Numbered from the stretch's first letter, positions 19,182 to 28,713 are shown. The stretch: 64,000 nt of DNA from NORP233 sp050186825 (GCA_050186825.1 JBFWYD010000030.1:56818-120817); one strand, 5' to 3'. A program made the numbers and translations. The notes: generated by a model from the sequence alone, not told the origin.

Positions 19182-20339
19182 TCAGAAGGCGCGGACGGCG
19201 TCGATCACTCGCTGCCGCTGCTCGACCGTGAGCTCGGCGTACATGGGGAGCGCCAGCACCTCTCGAGAGAGCCGCTCGGCCACCGGGAGCGTGCCCTCGG
19301 TGTAGCCGAAGCCCTTGAAGCACCGCTGGAGGTGGAGCGGGAGCGGGTAGTAGACGCCGCTCCCGATCCCCGCCGCGTCGAGGTGGGCGCGCAGCTCGTC
19401 GCGCCGCTGCGCCCGCACCACGTAGAGGTGGTAGATCGCGCGCACCTCCGGGCTGGGCGTCGCGAGCGGCTCGACGCCCGCGAGGTCGGCGAAGGCGGCG
19501 TCGTAGGCCGCGGCGTGCGCGCGGCGCGCGTCGTTGCCGGCGTCGAGGTGCGGGAGCTTGACCCGGAGCAGCGCGGCCTGGAGCTCGTCGAGCCGGCTGT
19601 TCCAGCCGACCTCGTCGTGGAAGTAGGTCCCCTTGGCGCCCTGGCCGTGAATGCGCAGCGAGCGCAGCCGCGCCGCCAGCGCCTCGTCCGAGGTGGTGAG
19701 CATCCCCCCGTCGCCCGCGCCGCCGAGGTTCTTGGTGGGATAGAAGCTGAGCGTCCCGACCCGGCCGAAGGCGCCGCAGCGGCGCTCGCCCACGGCGGCC
19801 CCCAGCGACTGGGCGGCGTCCTCGATGAGGTTCAGCCCGTACTCGGCGCAGAGCGCCTCGAGCTGGTCGTAGCGACAGGGGCGCCCGAAGAGGTCCACCG
19901 CGATGACCGTGGTCACGCGCTTGCCCGAGCGGGGGGCGAGGAGCGCCCCGTCCGCGCCGCGCGCGCAGCCGGCGAGGTAGTCGCGCAGGCTGGCGGGGTC
20001 GAGGTTCATGGTCTCGGGCTCGACGTCCACGAAGTCGACCGAGGTGCCGAGCCGCGCCGGCGCCCCCGCCGTGGCGAAGAAGCTCTGGGGGGTGGTCACG
20101 ACGACCTGGTCAGCGTCGACGTCGAGGGCTCGCAGGGCGAGCAGGAGCGCGTCGCTCCCCGAGGCGCAGCCCACGGCGGACGAGACCCCGACGTAGTCGG
20201 CGATCTCGCGCTCGAGCGCGCGCCCTTCGTCGCCGAGCACGAAGCGCTGGGTGGTGATCACGCGGCGCGCCGCCGCGAGGAGCTCATCCTCCAGGGCGAG
20301 GTGCAGCGGGGCCAGGTCGAGCAGGTTCACACGGTTCAT
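19182..20339 (-). CDS. DegT/DnrJ/EryC1/StrS-family aminotransferase
   Basis: About 385 residues of a PLP-dependent sugar aminotransferase. The cofactor lysine is in SFYPTKNLGG, with the upstream EDAAQSLGA block and the C-terminal GVYYPLPLHLQ segment of the family. Members aminate keto-sugar nucleotides for LPS, glycan or antibiotic sugars. ATG at 20339 (MNRVNLLDL) is preferred over the GTG at 20348. It is followed without a gap by glgX. No other sugar-nucleotide genes are next to it, so the substrate is open. Confidence 0.88.
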   Translation of the reverse strand: MNRVNLLDLAPLHLALEDELLAAARRVITTQRFVLGDEGRALEREIADYVGVSSAVGCASGSDALLLALRALDVDADQVVVTTPQSFFATAGAPARLGTSVDFVDVEPETMNLDPASLRDYLAGCARGADGALLAPRSGKRVTTVIAVDLFGRPCRYDQLEALCAEYGLNLIEDAAQSLGAAVGERRCGAFGRVGTLSFYPTKNLGGAGDGGMLTTSDEALAARLRSLRIHGQGAKGTYFHDEVGWNSRLDELQAALLRVKLPHLDAGNDARRAHAAAYDAAFADLAGVEPLATPSPEVRAIYHLYVVRAQRRDELRAHLDAAGIGSGVYYPLPLHLQRCFKGFGYTEGTLPVAERLSREVLALPMYAELTVEQRQRVIDAVRAF

Positions 20340-20394
20340 AGGGCGCACAGGCTACCCCAGGGCCCTGGCCGAAGCAGCCGTCCGAGCAACTCGA

Positions 20395-20871
20395 CTAGCG
20401 CTGGCTCCAGAACACGACCGCGGAGGTGCTGCTGACGCCGGCCAGCCAGGCCGTGGGCACGGTCGTGGGGCGCGGCTCCTCGGCGCGCGTGCGCACCATC
20501 CAGGGGCCGGCCAGGGACGCGAGCAGCATCGCGGCGCCGATCAGGGTCGAGCGACGCAGGCCAGGGACACGGCGGGGCGCCGCGAGCTCGCGGGCGCGAG
20601 CGGCGCGCTCGGCGAGCGCGCGGGCGGCGCGCACGGGTGGCCCAGCTCCCTGGGAGAGGGGCTGGGCCAGGGGCGCCTGGGTGGCGCGCTCCTGGGCGGC
20701 GCGGGCCAGCACCCGCGCAAGGGCGCCCTCGACGTCCAGCGGGCCGTTCGGCGCGTCGCCGGCGAAGGCCTCCTGGGGGAGGCTGCGGGCCAGGAGCCTG
20801 AGCCGGGCGCGGCCGGGCTCGCGCAGCTCGAGGTCGGCGGGCTCGTGAGCGCGGTCGTCGTCGGCGGGCAT
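20395..20871 (-). CDS. Single-pass membrane protein, putative anti-sigma factor
   Basis: A 158-residue protein starting two bases after the ECF sigma-factor stop. Residues 1-105 are hydrophilic and helical; one membrane helix (LIGAAMLLASLAGPWMV) lies near residues 115-131, leaving a short external tail. No zinc-binding anti-sigma motif (HxxxCxxC) is present. Position and topology suggest it holds the sigma factor at the membrane, but this is inference from gene order only. Confidence 0.55.
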   Translation of the reverse strand: MPADDDRAHEPADLELREPGRARLRLLARSLPQEAFAGDAPNGPLDVEGALARVLARAAQERATQAPLAQPLSQGAGPPVRAARALAERAARARELAAPRRVPGLRRSTLIGAAMLLASLAGPWMVRTRAEEPRPTTVPTAWLAGVSSTSAVVFWSQR

Positions 20872-20873
20872 GG

Positions 20874-21497
20874 TCACGTGGCGGGCTCCTCGCCGGGGCT
20901 CGGCCTGGGGGTGCAGAGGTCGCGGAGCAGGGCGAAGGCCTTGCGGACCCGCCGCCGCACGGCGTCCGGATGCAGGCCCATCACCTCCCCCACCTCGGCG
21001 TAGGTCAGCCCGCGCGTCTCCTTGAGCGCGAAGGCCTCGCGCTCGGGCTCGGGCAGGGCGCGCATGGCCGCGGCCAGCGCGGCCTGCTCTTCGTCCACGA
21101 TCAGCGCGGCGAGGGGCGGCGCGGGAGGCGCCTGCGGCTCGAGCTCGGCCTCGAGCCCGGCCTGAGGCACGTAGCGGCGGCCGCGCCGGCGCAGCTCGTT
21201 GAGCGCGAGGTTGCGGGTCACGGTGTAGATCAACGACTTGAACCGGCCCCGGCCGTCCTGGCGCTGGAGCACGTTCAGGAAGGCCTGCTGGACCACGTCC
21301 TCGGCCGCGGGCACGTCGGCCACGAAGCGGCGCGCGTAGGCCACGACGCCTGGGTAGTGGCGGCGGAAGAGCTCCGAGAAGGCGGCCTCGCAGCCCTCGC
21401 GCCAGCGGCGCTCGAGGACCTCGTCCGAGGGCCCTCCTTCGAGGACGCGCAGGGGGGCCTGCACGGCGGCGGGTCGGTTGGCGGGGGTCGCCGACAC
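20874..21497 (-). CDS. ECF-type RNA polymerase sigma factor
   Basis: About 207 residues. Region 2 is recognisable (AFSELFRRHYPGVV, then AEDVVQQAFLNVL) and region 4 contains the helix-turn-helix LTYAEVGEVMGLHPDAVRRR. Region 3 is missing, as in ECF (group IV) factors. GTG at 21497 has GAGG about eight bases upstream; frame beyond it encodes an unlikely Arg/Pro/Ser-rich leader. The gene is divergent from a Ser/Thr kinase gene and followed by a putative membrane anti-sigma gene. In Planctomycetota some ECF groups are linked to kinases in this way, so a shared control circuit is plausible. Confidence 0.88.
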   Translation of the reverse strand: MSATPANRPAAVQAPLRVLEGGPSDEVLERRWREGCEAAFSELFRRHYPGVVAYARRFVADVPAAEDVVQQAFLNVLQRQDGRGRFKSLIYTVTRNLALNELRRRGRRYVPQAGLEAELEPQAPPAPPLAALIVDEEQAALAAAMRALPEPEREAFALKETRGLTYAEVGEVMGLHPDAVRRRVRKAFALLRDLCTPRPSPGEEPAT

Positions 21498-21688
21498 TCG
21501 AGACCTCGGGGAGGGAAGGGGCTGGAGACGCGTCCTGGTCCACCGGCGGGGCCGGCTCCAGCCTTCACCCCATGAGCCTACGCGAGCGGCGGCCGGATCG
21601 TAAGCCCTGGGCCGACAAGGGCTGTCCGTCCCGGAGGACAGGGGCGCGGAGAGAGAAGGGATACCCAACGGCGGGTGGGTTGCTCACA

Positions 21689-23848
21689 ATGCTGACGATG
21701 AGCCGAGGGCCGAGCGGACGACTGATCGGGAAGCCCAGCGCGCCCATTCCGGGCGCGGTCCCCAGCCAACCCAGCCCCCTACCCAGCGACCAGCCGCCAG
21801 CCGAGCTCACCCGAGACTACTTCCCCTCGGGCCAGACCCGCGCCCCCCAGATCCGCGCCGCGACGCGCGAGCCGGCCCAGGCCCTGCCCACGCGCCTGGG
21901 GGCCTACGCCGTCGAGGGCGAGGTCGCGCGCGGCGGCATGGGCGTGGTCCTGCGCGCTCGTCACACGGAGCTGCGCCGCGCGGTGGCGATCAAGCTGCTC
22001 CGCCCCGAGATGGCCGAGGACGAGGGCTCGGTCGAGCGCTTCCTGCGCGAGGCCCGGGCGACGGCCTGCCTCAAGCACCCGGGGATCGTCGCCATCCACG
22101 ACGTGGCGCGCGACGACGAGGGCAACCCCTACCTGGTGATGGACTTCGTCGAGGGCGAGAGCCTGCGCGCGCGGCTCGAGCGCGAGGGGCCGCTCGCGCC
22201 GCGGGCCGCGGCGGAGCTCCTGGAGGCGGTCGCGGAGGCGGTGGGCCACGCTCACGCCCAGGGGATCCTGCATCGCGACCTGAAGCCGGACAACGTGCTG
22301 CTCGAGCGGAGCAGCGGGGCGCCGCTCCTGACCGACTTCGGCCTGGCCAAGGTGGTCCACAGCGACGAGGGCGAGACGACCCGGCGCCGCCGGGGAGGCG
22401 GAGCTCAGTCCGCCGACCTGACCCAGGTCGGGGAGATCATCGGCACGCCGCGCTACATGGCCCCCGAGCAGGTCGATCCCAGCCGGGCCGCGCCCGGCCC
22501 GGGCATCGACGTGTGGGCCCTGGGCGTGATCCTCTACCAGTGCCTCACGGGTCGCCTCCCCTTCCCGGGGCCGAGCGTGATGCAGACCTTCGAGCAGGTC
22601 CTCTACGACGACCCCCCGCCGCCCTCGCGGCACAACCCGCTCCTCCCCGCGGCCTTCGAGGCGGTGTGCATGCGCTGCCTGGCCCGCGACCCCGCGGCCC
22701 GCTACGCCTCGGCGGGCGAGGTCGCCCAGGCGCTGGCGCGGGCCCGTCGCGAGCTGGCCCGGCCCGTCGTACGGCGCGGCGCGCCCCAGGGGCCCGCGCC
22801 CGCGACCCCGTGGGGGCCGCTCCTGCGGCTGGCAGGTGGCCTGGCGGTGTGCGGCGCCGCGGCGGTCGCGCTGTGGGGCGCGCTGCCAGGTGTGAGGGGC
22901 CGGGCGCAGGCCGCGGGCGACGGGTCCCCGAGCCCCGTGGCGGTGCGCCTCGAGGGGCTGCTGGCCTCGCCGGGCGCCCCGTCGCCAGGCGTGCCCTCGC
23001 CAGGAGCGACCTCGCCGGGAGCGACCTCGCCGGGAGCGCCCTCACCGGGAGCGCCCTCACCGGGAGCGCCCTCACCGGGAGCGTCGCCGGGCGCGTCCTC
23101 GCCTGGTGTGACGCCGGGCCCCTCCTCGAGCGCGAGCCCGGCGGGCGCGAGCCCTGGCGAGCTGGCGCTGGCGGCCGAGCGCGCCCTGGGCCGACCCGGT
23201 GGCGGGCCGGAGGGACGGCGTCTGCTGGAGCAGGCAGCCGTCGGCGGCTGCTTGCCGGCCTACGTCCGGCTGGGGGTCCTCCTGCGCGACGGGCGCGCCG
23301 ACCTCCCGCCCGACGCCGCCGCCGCGCTCCGCTGGCTGCGCGAGGGCGCCGAGCTCCACGCCGCGGGCTGCGACCTCCAGGCCGGCGCGATGCTGATCCA
23401 GCGGGCCGACCCGCTCGAGCAGCGCGAGGGGCGCGAGCGGCTCCAGCGCACGCTCGAAGGCGGAGAGCTGCGCCAGCACCCTCAGGTCGCGCAGCTGCTC
23501 ACCTTGCTGGGCGACGCCTGGTGCCGGCTCGAGCCGCGCGACGAGGCGCGCGGGCGGGCCTTGCTCGAGGAGGCGGCCGGCAAGGACGACGCCGCGGCCA
23601 TGGTGCAGCTCGCGGAGCTCCTCGGCCGCGGCGGCGCCGCCGCTCAGGTGCGCGCGCGCGCCTACCTGGAGCGCGCGGCCGCGTCCGGCGACCGCAACGG
23701 CTGCTACCTGCTGGGCGACTGCCTGTCGCGCGGGCGGATGGGCTACGCGCGCGACCGGGGCCGGGCGCGCGCCATGTTCGCGGCCGCCGCAGCGGCCGGC
23801 CACGCGGGCGCGCTCGCGCGCGCGCGCGCGCTGGGTCTCTCGGACTGA
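21689..23848 (+). CDS. Transmembrane Ser/Thr protein kinase with SEL1-like repeats
   Basis: About 719 residues. The kinase domain (about 70-345) is complete: GEVARGGMGVV loop, VAIK, HRDLKPDN, DFG and APE. One membrane helix follows (LAGGLAVCGAAAVALW, near 395-411), then an SPGAP-rich extracellular linker, then SEL1-like helical repeats to the C-terminus (YVRLGVLLRDG, MVQLAELLGRG, CYLLGDCLSRG). The topology is receptor-like: cytoplasmic kinase and external interaction domain. ATG 21689 or 21698 are the likely starts; the frame upstream has no ribosome site. Divergent transcription from the ECF gene suggests joint regulation. Confidence 0.88.
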   Translation: MLTMSRGPSGRLIGKPSAPIPGAVPSQPSPLPSDQPPAELTRDYFPSGQTRAPQIRAATREPAQALPTRLGAYAVEGEVARGGMGVVLRARHTELRRAVAIKLLRPEMAEDEGSVERFLREARATACLKHPGIVAIHDVARDDEGNPYLVMDFVEGESLRARLEREGPLAPRAAAELLEAVAEAVGHAHAQGILHRDLKPDNVLLERSSGAPLLTDFGLAKVVHSDEGETTRRRRGGGAQSADLTQVGEIIGTPRYMAPEQVDPSRAAPGPGIDVWALGVILYQCLTGRLPFPGPSVMQTFEQVLYDDPPPPSRHNPLLPAAFEAVCMRCLARDPAARYASAGEVAQALARARRELARPVVRRGAPQGPAPATPWGPLLRLAGGLAVCGAAAVALWGALPGVRGRAQAAGDGSPSPVAVRLEGLLASPGAPSPGVPSPGATSPGATSPGAPSPGAPSPGAPSPGASPGASSPGVTPGPSSSASPAGASPGELALAAERALGRPGGGPEGRRLLEQAAVGGCLPAYVRLGVLLRDGRADLPPDAAAALRWLREGAELHAAGCDLQAGAMLIQRADPLEQREGRERLQRTLEGGELRQHPQVAQLLTLLGDAWCRLEPRDEARGRALLEEAAGKDDAAAMVQLAELLGRGGAAAQVRARAYLERAAASGDRNGCYLLGDCLSRGRMGYARDRGRARAMFAAAAAAGHAGALARARALGLSD
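22968..23110 (+). repeat. SPGAP-type tandem repeat in the kinase linker
   Basis: A 15-base unit (TCACCGGGAGCGCCC and variants) is repeated about ten times and encodes Ser-Pro-Gly-Ala-Pro/Thr. It forms the linker between the membrane helix and SEL1 repeats. Confidence 0.8.
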
Positions 23849-23884
23849 GAGACTGGTCCGGGGGCGACCGGCCGCTCGTCCGGG

Positions 23885-24562
23885 CTACTGCTCGTCCTGG
23901 CCGAGCTCGTCCGCGAAGTAGTCGAGGTTGTGCACGGGCATCACCACCGAGGTGAGGATGTTCTTCATGTGCCCCGTGATCCGCCGGTAGAAGCGCGCCA
24001 GGAGGACCATCGAGGTCACCTGGGCCGGGCTGAGGTCGGACTTGCTCAGCTCGACCAGCAGCTTGTCGCTGCGCTTGTTCGCGTTGCGGGCGATGCGCAG
24101 CAGCTCGTCGGCGCGCTCGTGGTCCTGCTTGGAGAGGATGTCCGGGGTCTCCTCGAGCAGTCGGTGCGAGATCGCGATCAGGTCGCTCAGCTCCTCGCGC
24201 AGGGGACCCTCGGGCAGGACGCCGCCGCCGAGCTGCTCGACCTCGGCGATGTTCTTGACGTAGTCGCCGACGCGCTCGGCGTGGCCGACCAGCATCAGCA
24301 GCGCCAGGCAGTAGGGGACCTGGCCACGCTGGAGCGTGAGGTGGCTGACGATCTGGCGGCGGATGGCCCGCTCGAGGCGGTTCACCTCGACGTCGAGCTC
24401 GAGGATCTGCCGGCGGCGCTCGAGGCTCAGCAGGTGGTCGAAGACGTGCGGGCGGACGAGCTCCGCCATCTCGCGCGTCAACCGCAGCATTCCCATGAAC
24501 TCGTCGCCCATGGCCTTGGCGGGGTCGTCGCCCATGAACAGGCTCTTGAGCTCTTGCCACAT
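23885..24562 (-). CDS. PhoU-like protein linked to a Na/Pi cotransporter
   Basis: A 225-residue all-helical protein of the PhoU-like (DUF47/PhoU) group. It resembles the PhoU domain that is fused to the C-terminus of many bacterial NptA-type transporters, but here it is a separate gene 17 bases downstream of the transporter. The segments EFMGMLRL, GHAERVGDYVKNI and ITGHMKNIL are typical PhoU helices with conserved acidic and polar positions. It probably regulates or assists phosphate import. ATG 24562 is used. Confidence 0.8.
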   Translation of the reverse strand: MWQELKSLFMGDDPAKAMGDEFMGMLRLTREMAELVRPHVFDHLLSLERRRQILELDVEVNRLERAIRRQIVSHLTLQRGQVPYCLALLMLVGHAERVGDYVKNIAEVEQLGGGVLPEGPLREELSDLIAISHRLLEETPDILSKQDHERADELLRIARNANKRSDKLLVELSKSDLSPAQVTSMVLLARFYRRITGHMKNILTSVVMPVHNLDYFADELGQDEQ

Positions 24563-24579
24563 GTGGGTCGTGCCTCGCT

Positions 24580-25818
24580 TCAGGCGCCCGAGAGGGCGCG
24601 GCCAATCAGGCGGCTCAGGAAGAAGATCAGCGCCGGCGCCACATAGAAGACCACGACCACGTAGGCCACGGCCATCCGGCGCTTGCGATGCGCCAGGTCG
24701 GCCAGCCACTCGGCGGCCTTGAGCGGCACGTCGCGGAGCAGCGGCGGCGCGTACCAGACCAGGATCCCGGCCAGGTTGAACAGCAGGTGCACGAGCGCGA
24801 TCTGGCGCGCGGCCTGCGCCGAGTCGCCGGTGACCGCGGCCGAGGCCAGGAGCGCGGTGATCGTGGTCCCGATGTTGGCCCCGAGGGTGATCGGGTAGAC
24901 CTGCCCGAGGGTGACCAGGCCCGCGCCCGCGAGGGGGACCAGCACCGAGGTCGTGATCGAGCTCGACTGGACCATGACCGTCAGCACCAGGCCGACCACG
25001 ATCCCGACCGGCCCGCCTGAGCCCAGGAAGCGGTTCACGTAGCGCTCGAGGCGGGTCATGACCAGGGCCCGCATCAGCTTCACGATCGAGGCCAGGCCCA
25101 GGAAGATGATCACCACGCCCAGGAGCGAGAGCGCGACCGCCTTGCCGGTCGGCGAGGAGAAGAACAGCCCCCCGAACCACTCGACCGCCTCGGTGCCGAG
25201 CTTGAAGGCCGTCTTGAGCGGGCTGTGGTACTTGGCCCCCGAGCCCGAGGTGATCAGCCCGGCGATCCAGCCCGAGGTGCGCTCGAGGATGCCGGCCCCG
25301 CCGAAGACCAGGCGGGTGCTCAGCTCCAGGGGGAGGAGCACGAGCACCGAGAGGAAGTTGAAGAAGTCGTGGCAGGTGGCCGCGGCGAAGGCGCGCCTGA
25401 ACTCGTCCGAGCTGGTTGCGTGGGCCAGGCTCGCGATGGTGTTCGTGACCGTGGTGCCTATGTTCGCGCCCATCACGATCGGGACCGCGGAGGCCACGTC
25501 CAGTCGCCCCGAGGCCACGAGCCCGACCACGAGGGAGGTGGTGACCGAGGAGCTCTGGACGAGGGTCGTCGCCAGGATCCCCGCGATCAGCCCCAGCATT
25601 GGGTTCAGGCCCTGGCCGAGGTAGTCGTCCATGACCCCCTTGCCCAGGCCCTTGATCCCGTCGCTGAGGCAGTTCACCCCCACGAGGAACACGTAGAGCA
25701 TCACGATCACGCCCAGGGCGTGGAGCAGCACCTTCCCGCGGCTCAGCTCGCTGACCGGTGCGAAGCGGCCCGAGTCGTCTCGCTGGGTCTGGTCGTCGCG
25801 CTTGGTCTGGTCGTCCAT
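24580..25818 (-). CDS. nptA: Na+/phosphate cotransporter, NptA/PhoU-associated family
   Basis: A 412-residue inner-membrane transporter of the Na/Pi-cotransporter II family. Two inverted repeat halves each contain the QSSS motif (VQSSSVTTS and VQSSSITTS) that forms the substrate site, with GANIGTTVTN and GANIGTTITA following. It imports inorganic phosphate with sodium. The N-terminal 35 residues are hydrophilic. ATG 25818 (MDDQTKRDD) is the sensible start; the frame extends upstream without coding character. A PhoU-like gene follows on the same transcript. Confidence 0.9.
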   Translation of the reverse strand: MDDQTKRDDQTQRDDSGRFAPVSELSRGKVLLHALGVIVMLYVFLVGVNCLSDGIKGLGKGVMDDYLGQGLNPMLGLIAGILATTLVQSSSVTTSLVVGLVASGRLDVASAVPIVMGANIGTTVTNTIASLAHATSSDEFRRAFAAATCHDFFNFLSVLVLLPLELSTRLVFGGAGILERTSGWIAGLITSGSGAKYHSPLKTAFKLGTEAVEWFGGLFFSSPTGKAVALSLLGVVIIFLGLASIVKLMRALVMTRLERYVNRFLGSGGPVGIVVGLVLTVMVQSSSITTSVLVPLAGAGLVTLGQVYPITLGANIGTTITALLASAAVTGDSAQAARQIALVHLLFNLAGILVWYAPPLLRDVPLKAAEWLADLAHRKRRMAVAYVVVVFYVAPALIFFLSRLIGRALSGA

Positions 25819-26044
25819 GGGCCCCCGGCAGGGGGCGCATCTAACCCCCTCCCGCGGAACTCGCCGGTAAAGGTCCCGCAAAGGCCCCAACCCCCGCTCC
25901 CTCGGCGCGAGTCGCATTCGACTCCCACCCAGGAGTCCGTTTCTCTTCGTCTGCTTTTCGTGGGACGAAAATGAATCTATTCACGTTGCATTGCGATTTA
26001 GGGCCTGGCGAGAAGGGCACGGATGGTGCTAAACAACCATCACC

Positions 26045-28435
26045 ATGACACGCACCAGCCATCTCGTCGCCGCCGCCTTCGTCCTGCTGGCGACTCCCCT
26101 TTACGCGCAGCCCCGGGTGGACCACCCCACCGGGCTGAACCCGCCGGCCGGGCTCGGCTCGGAGCAGCTGATCGACTACCTCAAGGCGATGCGCACCGCC
26201 TCGACCTCCTTCGAGATCGAGACCCGGGGCGAGACGCGCAAGGCCTTCGGCGCGCAGCGGATCCAGATCGACGCCACCTGGGCCAGGAAGCCCGGCTCGG
26301 ACGGCCCGGTCCTGACCAGCGCCACCATTCGCCCCACGGCCGGCGGCCGGCTCAAGCTCGGCGACGAGGAGATCAACAAGCTCACGATCAACAGCAAGGG
26401 CGAGATCACGATCGACCGCAAGGGGATCGACGTCACGGTCTACAAGATCACCCGCAAGGCCAACGGCGACCTGGTGCTCGACATGCCCTGGTGGGCCTTC
26501 GGCGACAAGACGATCAAGGCCGCCGACGTGCCCTTCGACATCAAGGAGTGGCCGCCCGAGCTGCAGAGCCTCGTCGAGGCCCTGATGAACCCCAAGAGCG
26601 GCGGGAGCACCACCACCCGCCACGAGGCCCGCGTCGACTGGAACATCAGCGGCCAGGCCGATGCGCACACCTTCCCCTTCAAGGGCGGCTCGCTGAACGC
26701 GGCCACCAACTTCAGCCTGCGCGGCGCGGGCGAGCTCCGCCCCGACGGCAGCTTCCAGACCATCGGCGACAACAACCGCGCCGTGCTCGAGCTCAAGGTC
26801 GGCAGGGACAACAACTACACCCACGGCAACGGCAACCTGGCGCTGGACGTCGCCAAGGGGACCACCGCCCGCTTCGAGGGTCGCTACGGGATCTACGTCC
26901 CCGGCGGCAACAAGCCCTTCTCGATGGAGGTCGACGGCCGGGTCAACTACGACCTGAAGGCCAACAAGATCACCATGAACGTGCCCTCGGGCCCGCGCCT
27001 GCGCGTGGCCAGCGGCTCCTTCGACGGGAGCGGCCGCCTGGTCGGCTCGATCGGACCTGCCGGCTCGTCCATGGTCCTGCGCGACGGCACCTACAACATC
27101 GCCCTGAACGGGCCCATGAGCATCAACGGCCTGAGCGCCGGCGAGTTCAAGCTCGAGGACCTGCAGTTCGACGGCGGGATCACCAGCAGCGGCAAGCTCG
27201 AGGAGCTGAGCGCCGACCGGCTCGCGCTGAACGGCGGCTGGGAGGGCAGCGCCCGCGGCCTGACGGCTCGGGTCGCCGGCCAGGACGGCGCGGGCCAGCT
27301 CCGCTTCCTCCCCGGCAGCGACCTGACCTTCAAGGCGGACTCGGGCCGGGTCGACGCGAGGCTCTCGGGCTCGGACAACCGCAACCCGACCGGGATCGCG
27401 ATGAGCGCCGACGGCGTCCACGTCGAGGGCGACATCAAGCTGGCCGACGTGCGGGCCAACAAGGGTCCGGTGGGCGCGGACCTGAACCAGGTGAACCTGA
27501 AGCTCAGCGCGGACGGCGACCTCAACACCAGGCCCGACGCCGACGGCAACGTGATCCGCAACGTGCGCGGCCGCGTGGACGCCGAGGTGGTGGGCGGCGG
27601 GACCCTGAGCATGGACGGCCTGCCCGGCGCGCCGGTCCTCCCCGCTGGGCAGCGCAAGCACACGGTCGCGGCCGGCGACACCCTCCACAACATCGCCCGC
27701 CGCTACGGGGTGCCCGTGGACCAGCTCAAGGCCGCCAACGGGATCCCCGCCGACTCGAGCCTGATCCGGGTCGGCCAGGAGCTGCAGATCCCCGGCGGCG
27801 CCAACATGCGCGCCCCGCTGGCCGCCGACCCCCAGGGCCGCGGCACGACCAACGTGGAGAACGGCAGCAAGGCCACGATCGAGCTGACCAACGGCAGCGT
27901 GGGCCGCGACGGCCGCGTCCGCGTCCAGGGCTTCGTCTCCAGCCAGGTCCGCCTGCGCGACGTCGACCTGCGCTCGAGCACCCTGGTGGCCCATATCCTC
28001 GGCGCCGCCCAGGCCACCCTCCCCCGGACCGCCTTCAGCTACGACTCGCAGAGCGGCCTGACCCTGGACAAGGTCACCGTCCCGGTGCGGATCGACCTGA
28101 GCAAGGGCTCGCGGGTCACCACCAAGACCACCAGCCCCGGCCGCGAGATGGACATTCAGTTCGACCGCGACGGCAGCTACGCCGAGTTCTCGGTGGTCGT
28201 CGAGCGCGGCCAGGACGGCAAGCTGCGGATCCCCGAGCTGCAGAAGATCGACCTCCTCCTGCACAGCAACAGCGCGGCGCAGTTCGCCGGCGAGGTCGTG
28301 GACGTCTCGGGCCAGAAGTCGATCCGCTACACCGGCCGGATGGCCTTCCTCCCCAACGGGATCGACTTCTACGGCAACATCTCCGTCACGGTCTCGGGCG
28401 ACGACAGCACCCCCGCCGTGCGGATCCGCTGGTAG
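26045..28435 (+). CDS. Large exported protein with an internal LysM domain
   Basis: A 796-residue protein with a signal peptide (LVAAAFVLLATPLYA, cleavage near residue 22). Most of it is beta-rich, hydrophilic, AsmA-like or repeat-like sequence of unknown fold. Residues about 538-583 are a single LysM domain (HTVAAGDTLHNIARRYGVP...LIRVGQELQIP), expected to bind peptidoglycan or another GlcNAc polymer. A LysM domain in the middle of a beta-rich chain rather than at an end is unusual. ATG 26045 is preceded by a less GC-rich 220-base leader that probably holds the promoter. A strong hairpin terminator follows. Composition is richer in Asn, Lys and Asp than its neighbours. Confidence 0.8.
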   Translation: MTRTSHLVAAAFVLLATPLYAQPRVDHPTGLNPPAGLGSEQLIDYLKAMRTASTSFEIETRGETRKAFGAQRIQIDATWARKPGSDGPVLTSATIRPTAGGRLKLGDEEINKLTINSKGEITIDRKGIDVTVYKITRKANGDLVLDMPWWAFGDKTIKAADVPFDIKEWPPELQSLVEALMNPKSGGSTTTRHEARVDWNISGQADAHTFPFKGGSLNAATNFSLRGAGELRPDGSFQTIGDNNRAVLELKVGRDNNYTHGNGNLALDVAKGTTARFEGRYGIYVPGGNKPFSMEVDGRVNYDLKANKITMNVPSGPRLRVASGSFDGSGRLVGSIGPAGSSMVLRDGTYNIALNGPMSINGLSAGEFKLEDLQFDGGITSSGKLEELSADRLALNGGWEGSARGLTARVAGQDGAGQLRFLPGSDLTFKADSGRVDARLSGSDNRNPTGIAMSADGVHVEGDIKLADVRANKGPVGADLNQVNLKLSADGDLNTRPDADGNVIRNVRGRVDAEVVGGGTLSMDGLPGAPVLPAGQRKHTVAAGDTLHNIARRYGVPVDQLKAANGIPADSSLIRVGQELQIPGGANMRAPLAADPQGRGTTNVENGSKATIELTNGSVGRDGRVRVQGFVSSQVRLRDVDLRSSTLVAHILGAAQATLPRTAFSYDSQSGLTLDKVTVPVRIDLSKGSRVTTKTTSPGREMDIQFDRDGSYAEFSVVVERGQDGKLRIPELQKIDLLLHSNSAAQFAGEVVDVSGQKSIRYTGRMAFLPNGIDFYGNISVTVSGDDSTPAVRIRW

Positions 28436-28464
28436 CCCCGAGCCAGCTTCGACCCTCTCCTCTC

Positions 28465-28489
28465 GACCCGGCCGCCCCGCGGCCGGGTC
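28465..28489 (+). terminator. Rho-independent terminator of the LysM gene
   Basis: Perfect 11-base arms (28465-28475 and 28479-28489) with a three-base loop, followed by TTCGTCTT. It lies 30 bases after the stop. Confidence 0.8.
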
Positions 28490-28611
28490 TTCGTCTTGGC
28501 GGGCCGCAAGTCCTTCGCTGGGAGGGGCTCGCTCGTGCGCGCCGAGCGCACCGCCCACGATGGACGGAGCCCACGGGTCGGGTACAATGCGCGGCCTGAC
28601 AAGTCAGCTTC

Positions 28612-28683
28612 GCGGGCGTAGCTCAGTGGTAGAGCACAACCTTGCCAAGGTTGGGGTCGTGAGTTCAAATCTCATCGCCCGCT
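28612..28683 (+). tRNA. tRNA-Gly (anticodon GCC)
   Basis: A 72-base cloverleaf. The acceptor stem GCGGGCG pairs with CGCCCGC, the D-loop reads AGCTCAGTGGTAGAGC, the anticodon stem-loop is CAACC-TTGCCAA-GGTTG with anticodon GCC, and the T-loop is GTTCAAATC. The discriminator base is T and CCA is not encoded. Confidence 0.97.
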
Positions 28684-28713
28684 TCTGATCCAGCGCAGCC
28701 TTCAAGGCTCGCC

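Noticed and set aside
25841..28558. Long frames on both strands over the LysM gene
   Set aside because: The frame with signal peptide and LysM motif is clearly the gene; the others have no recognisable sequence.
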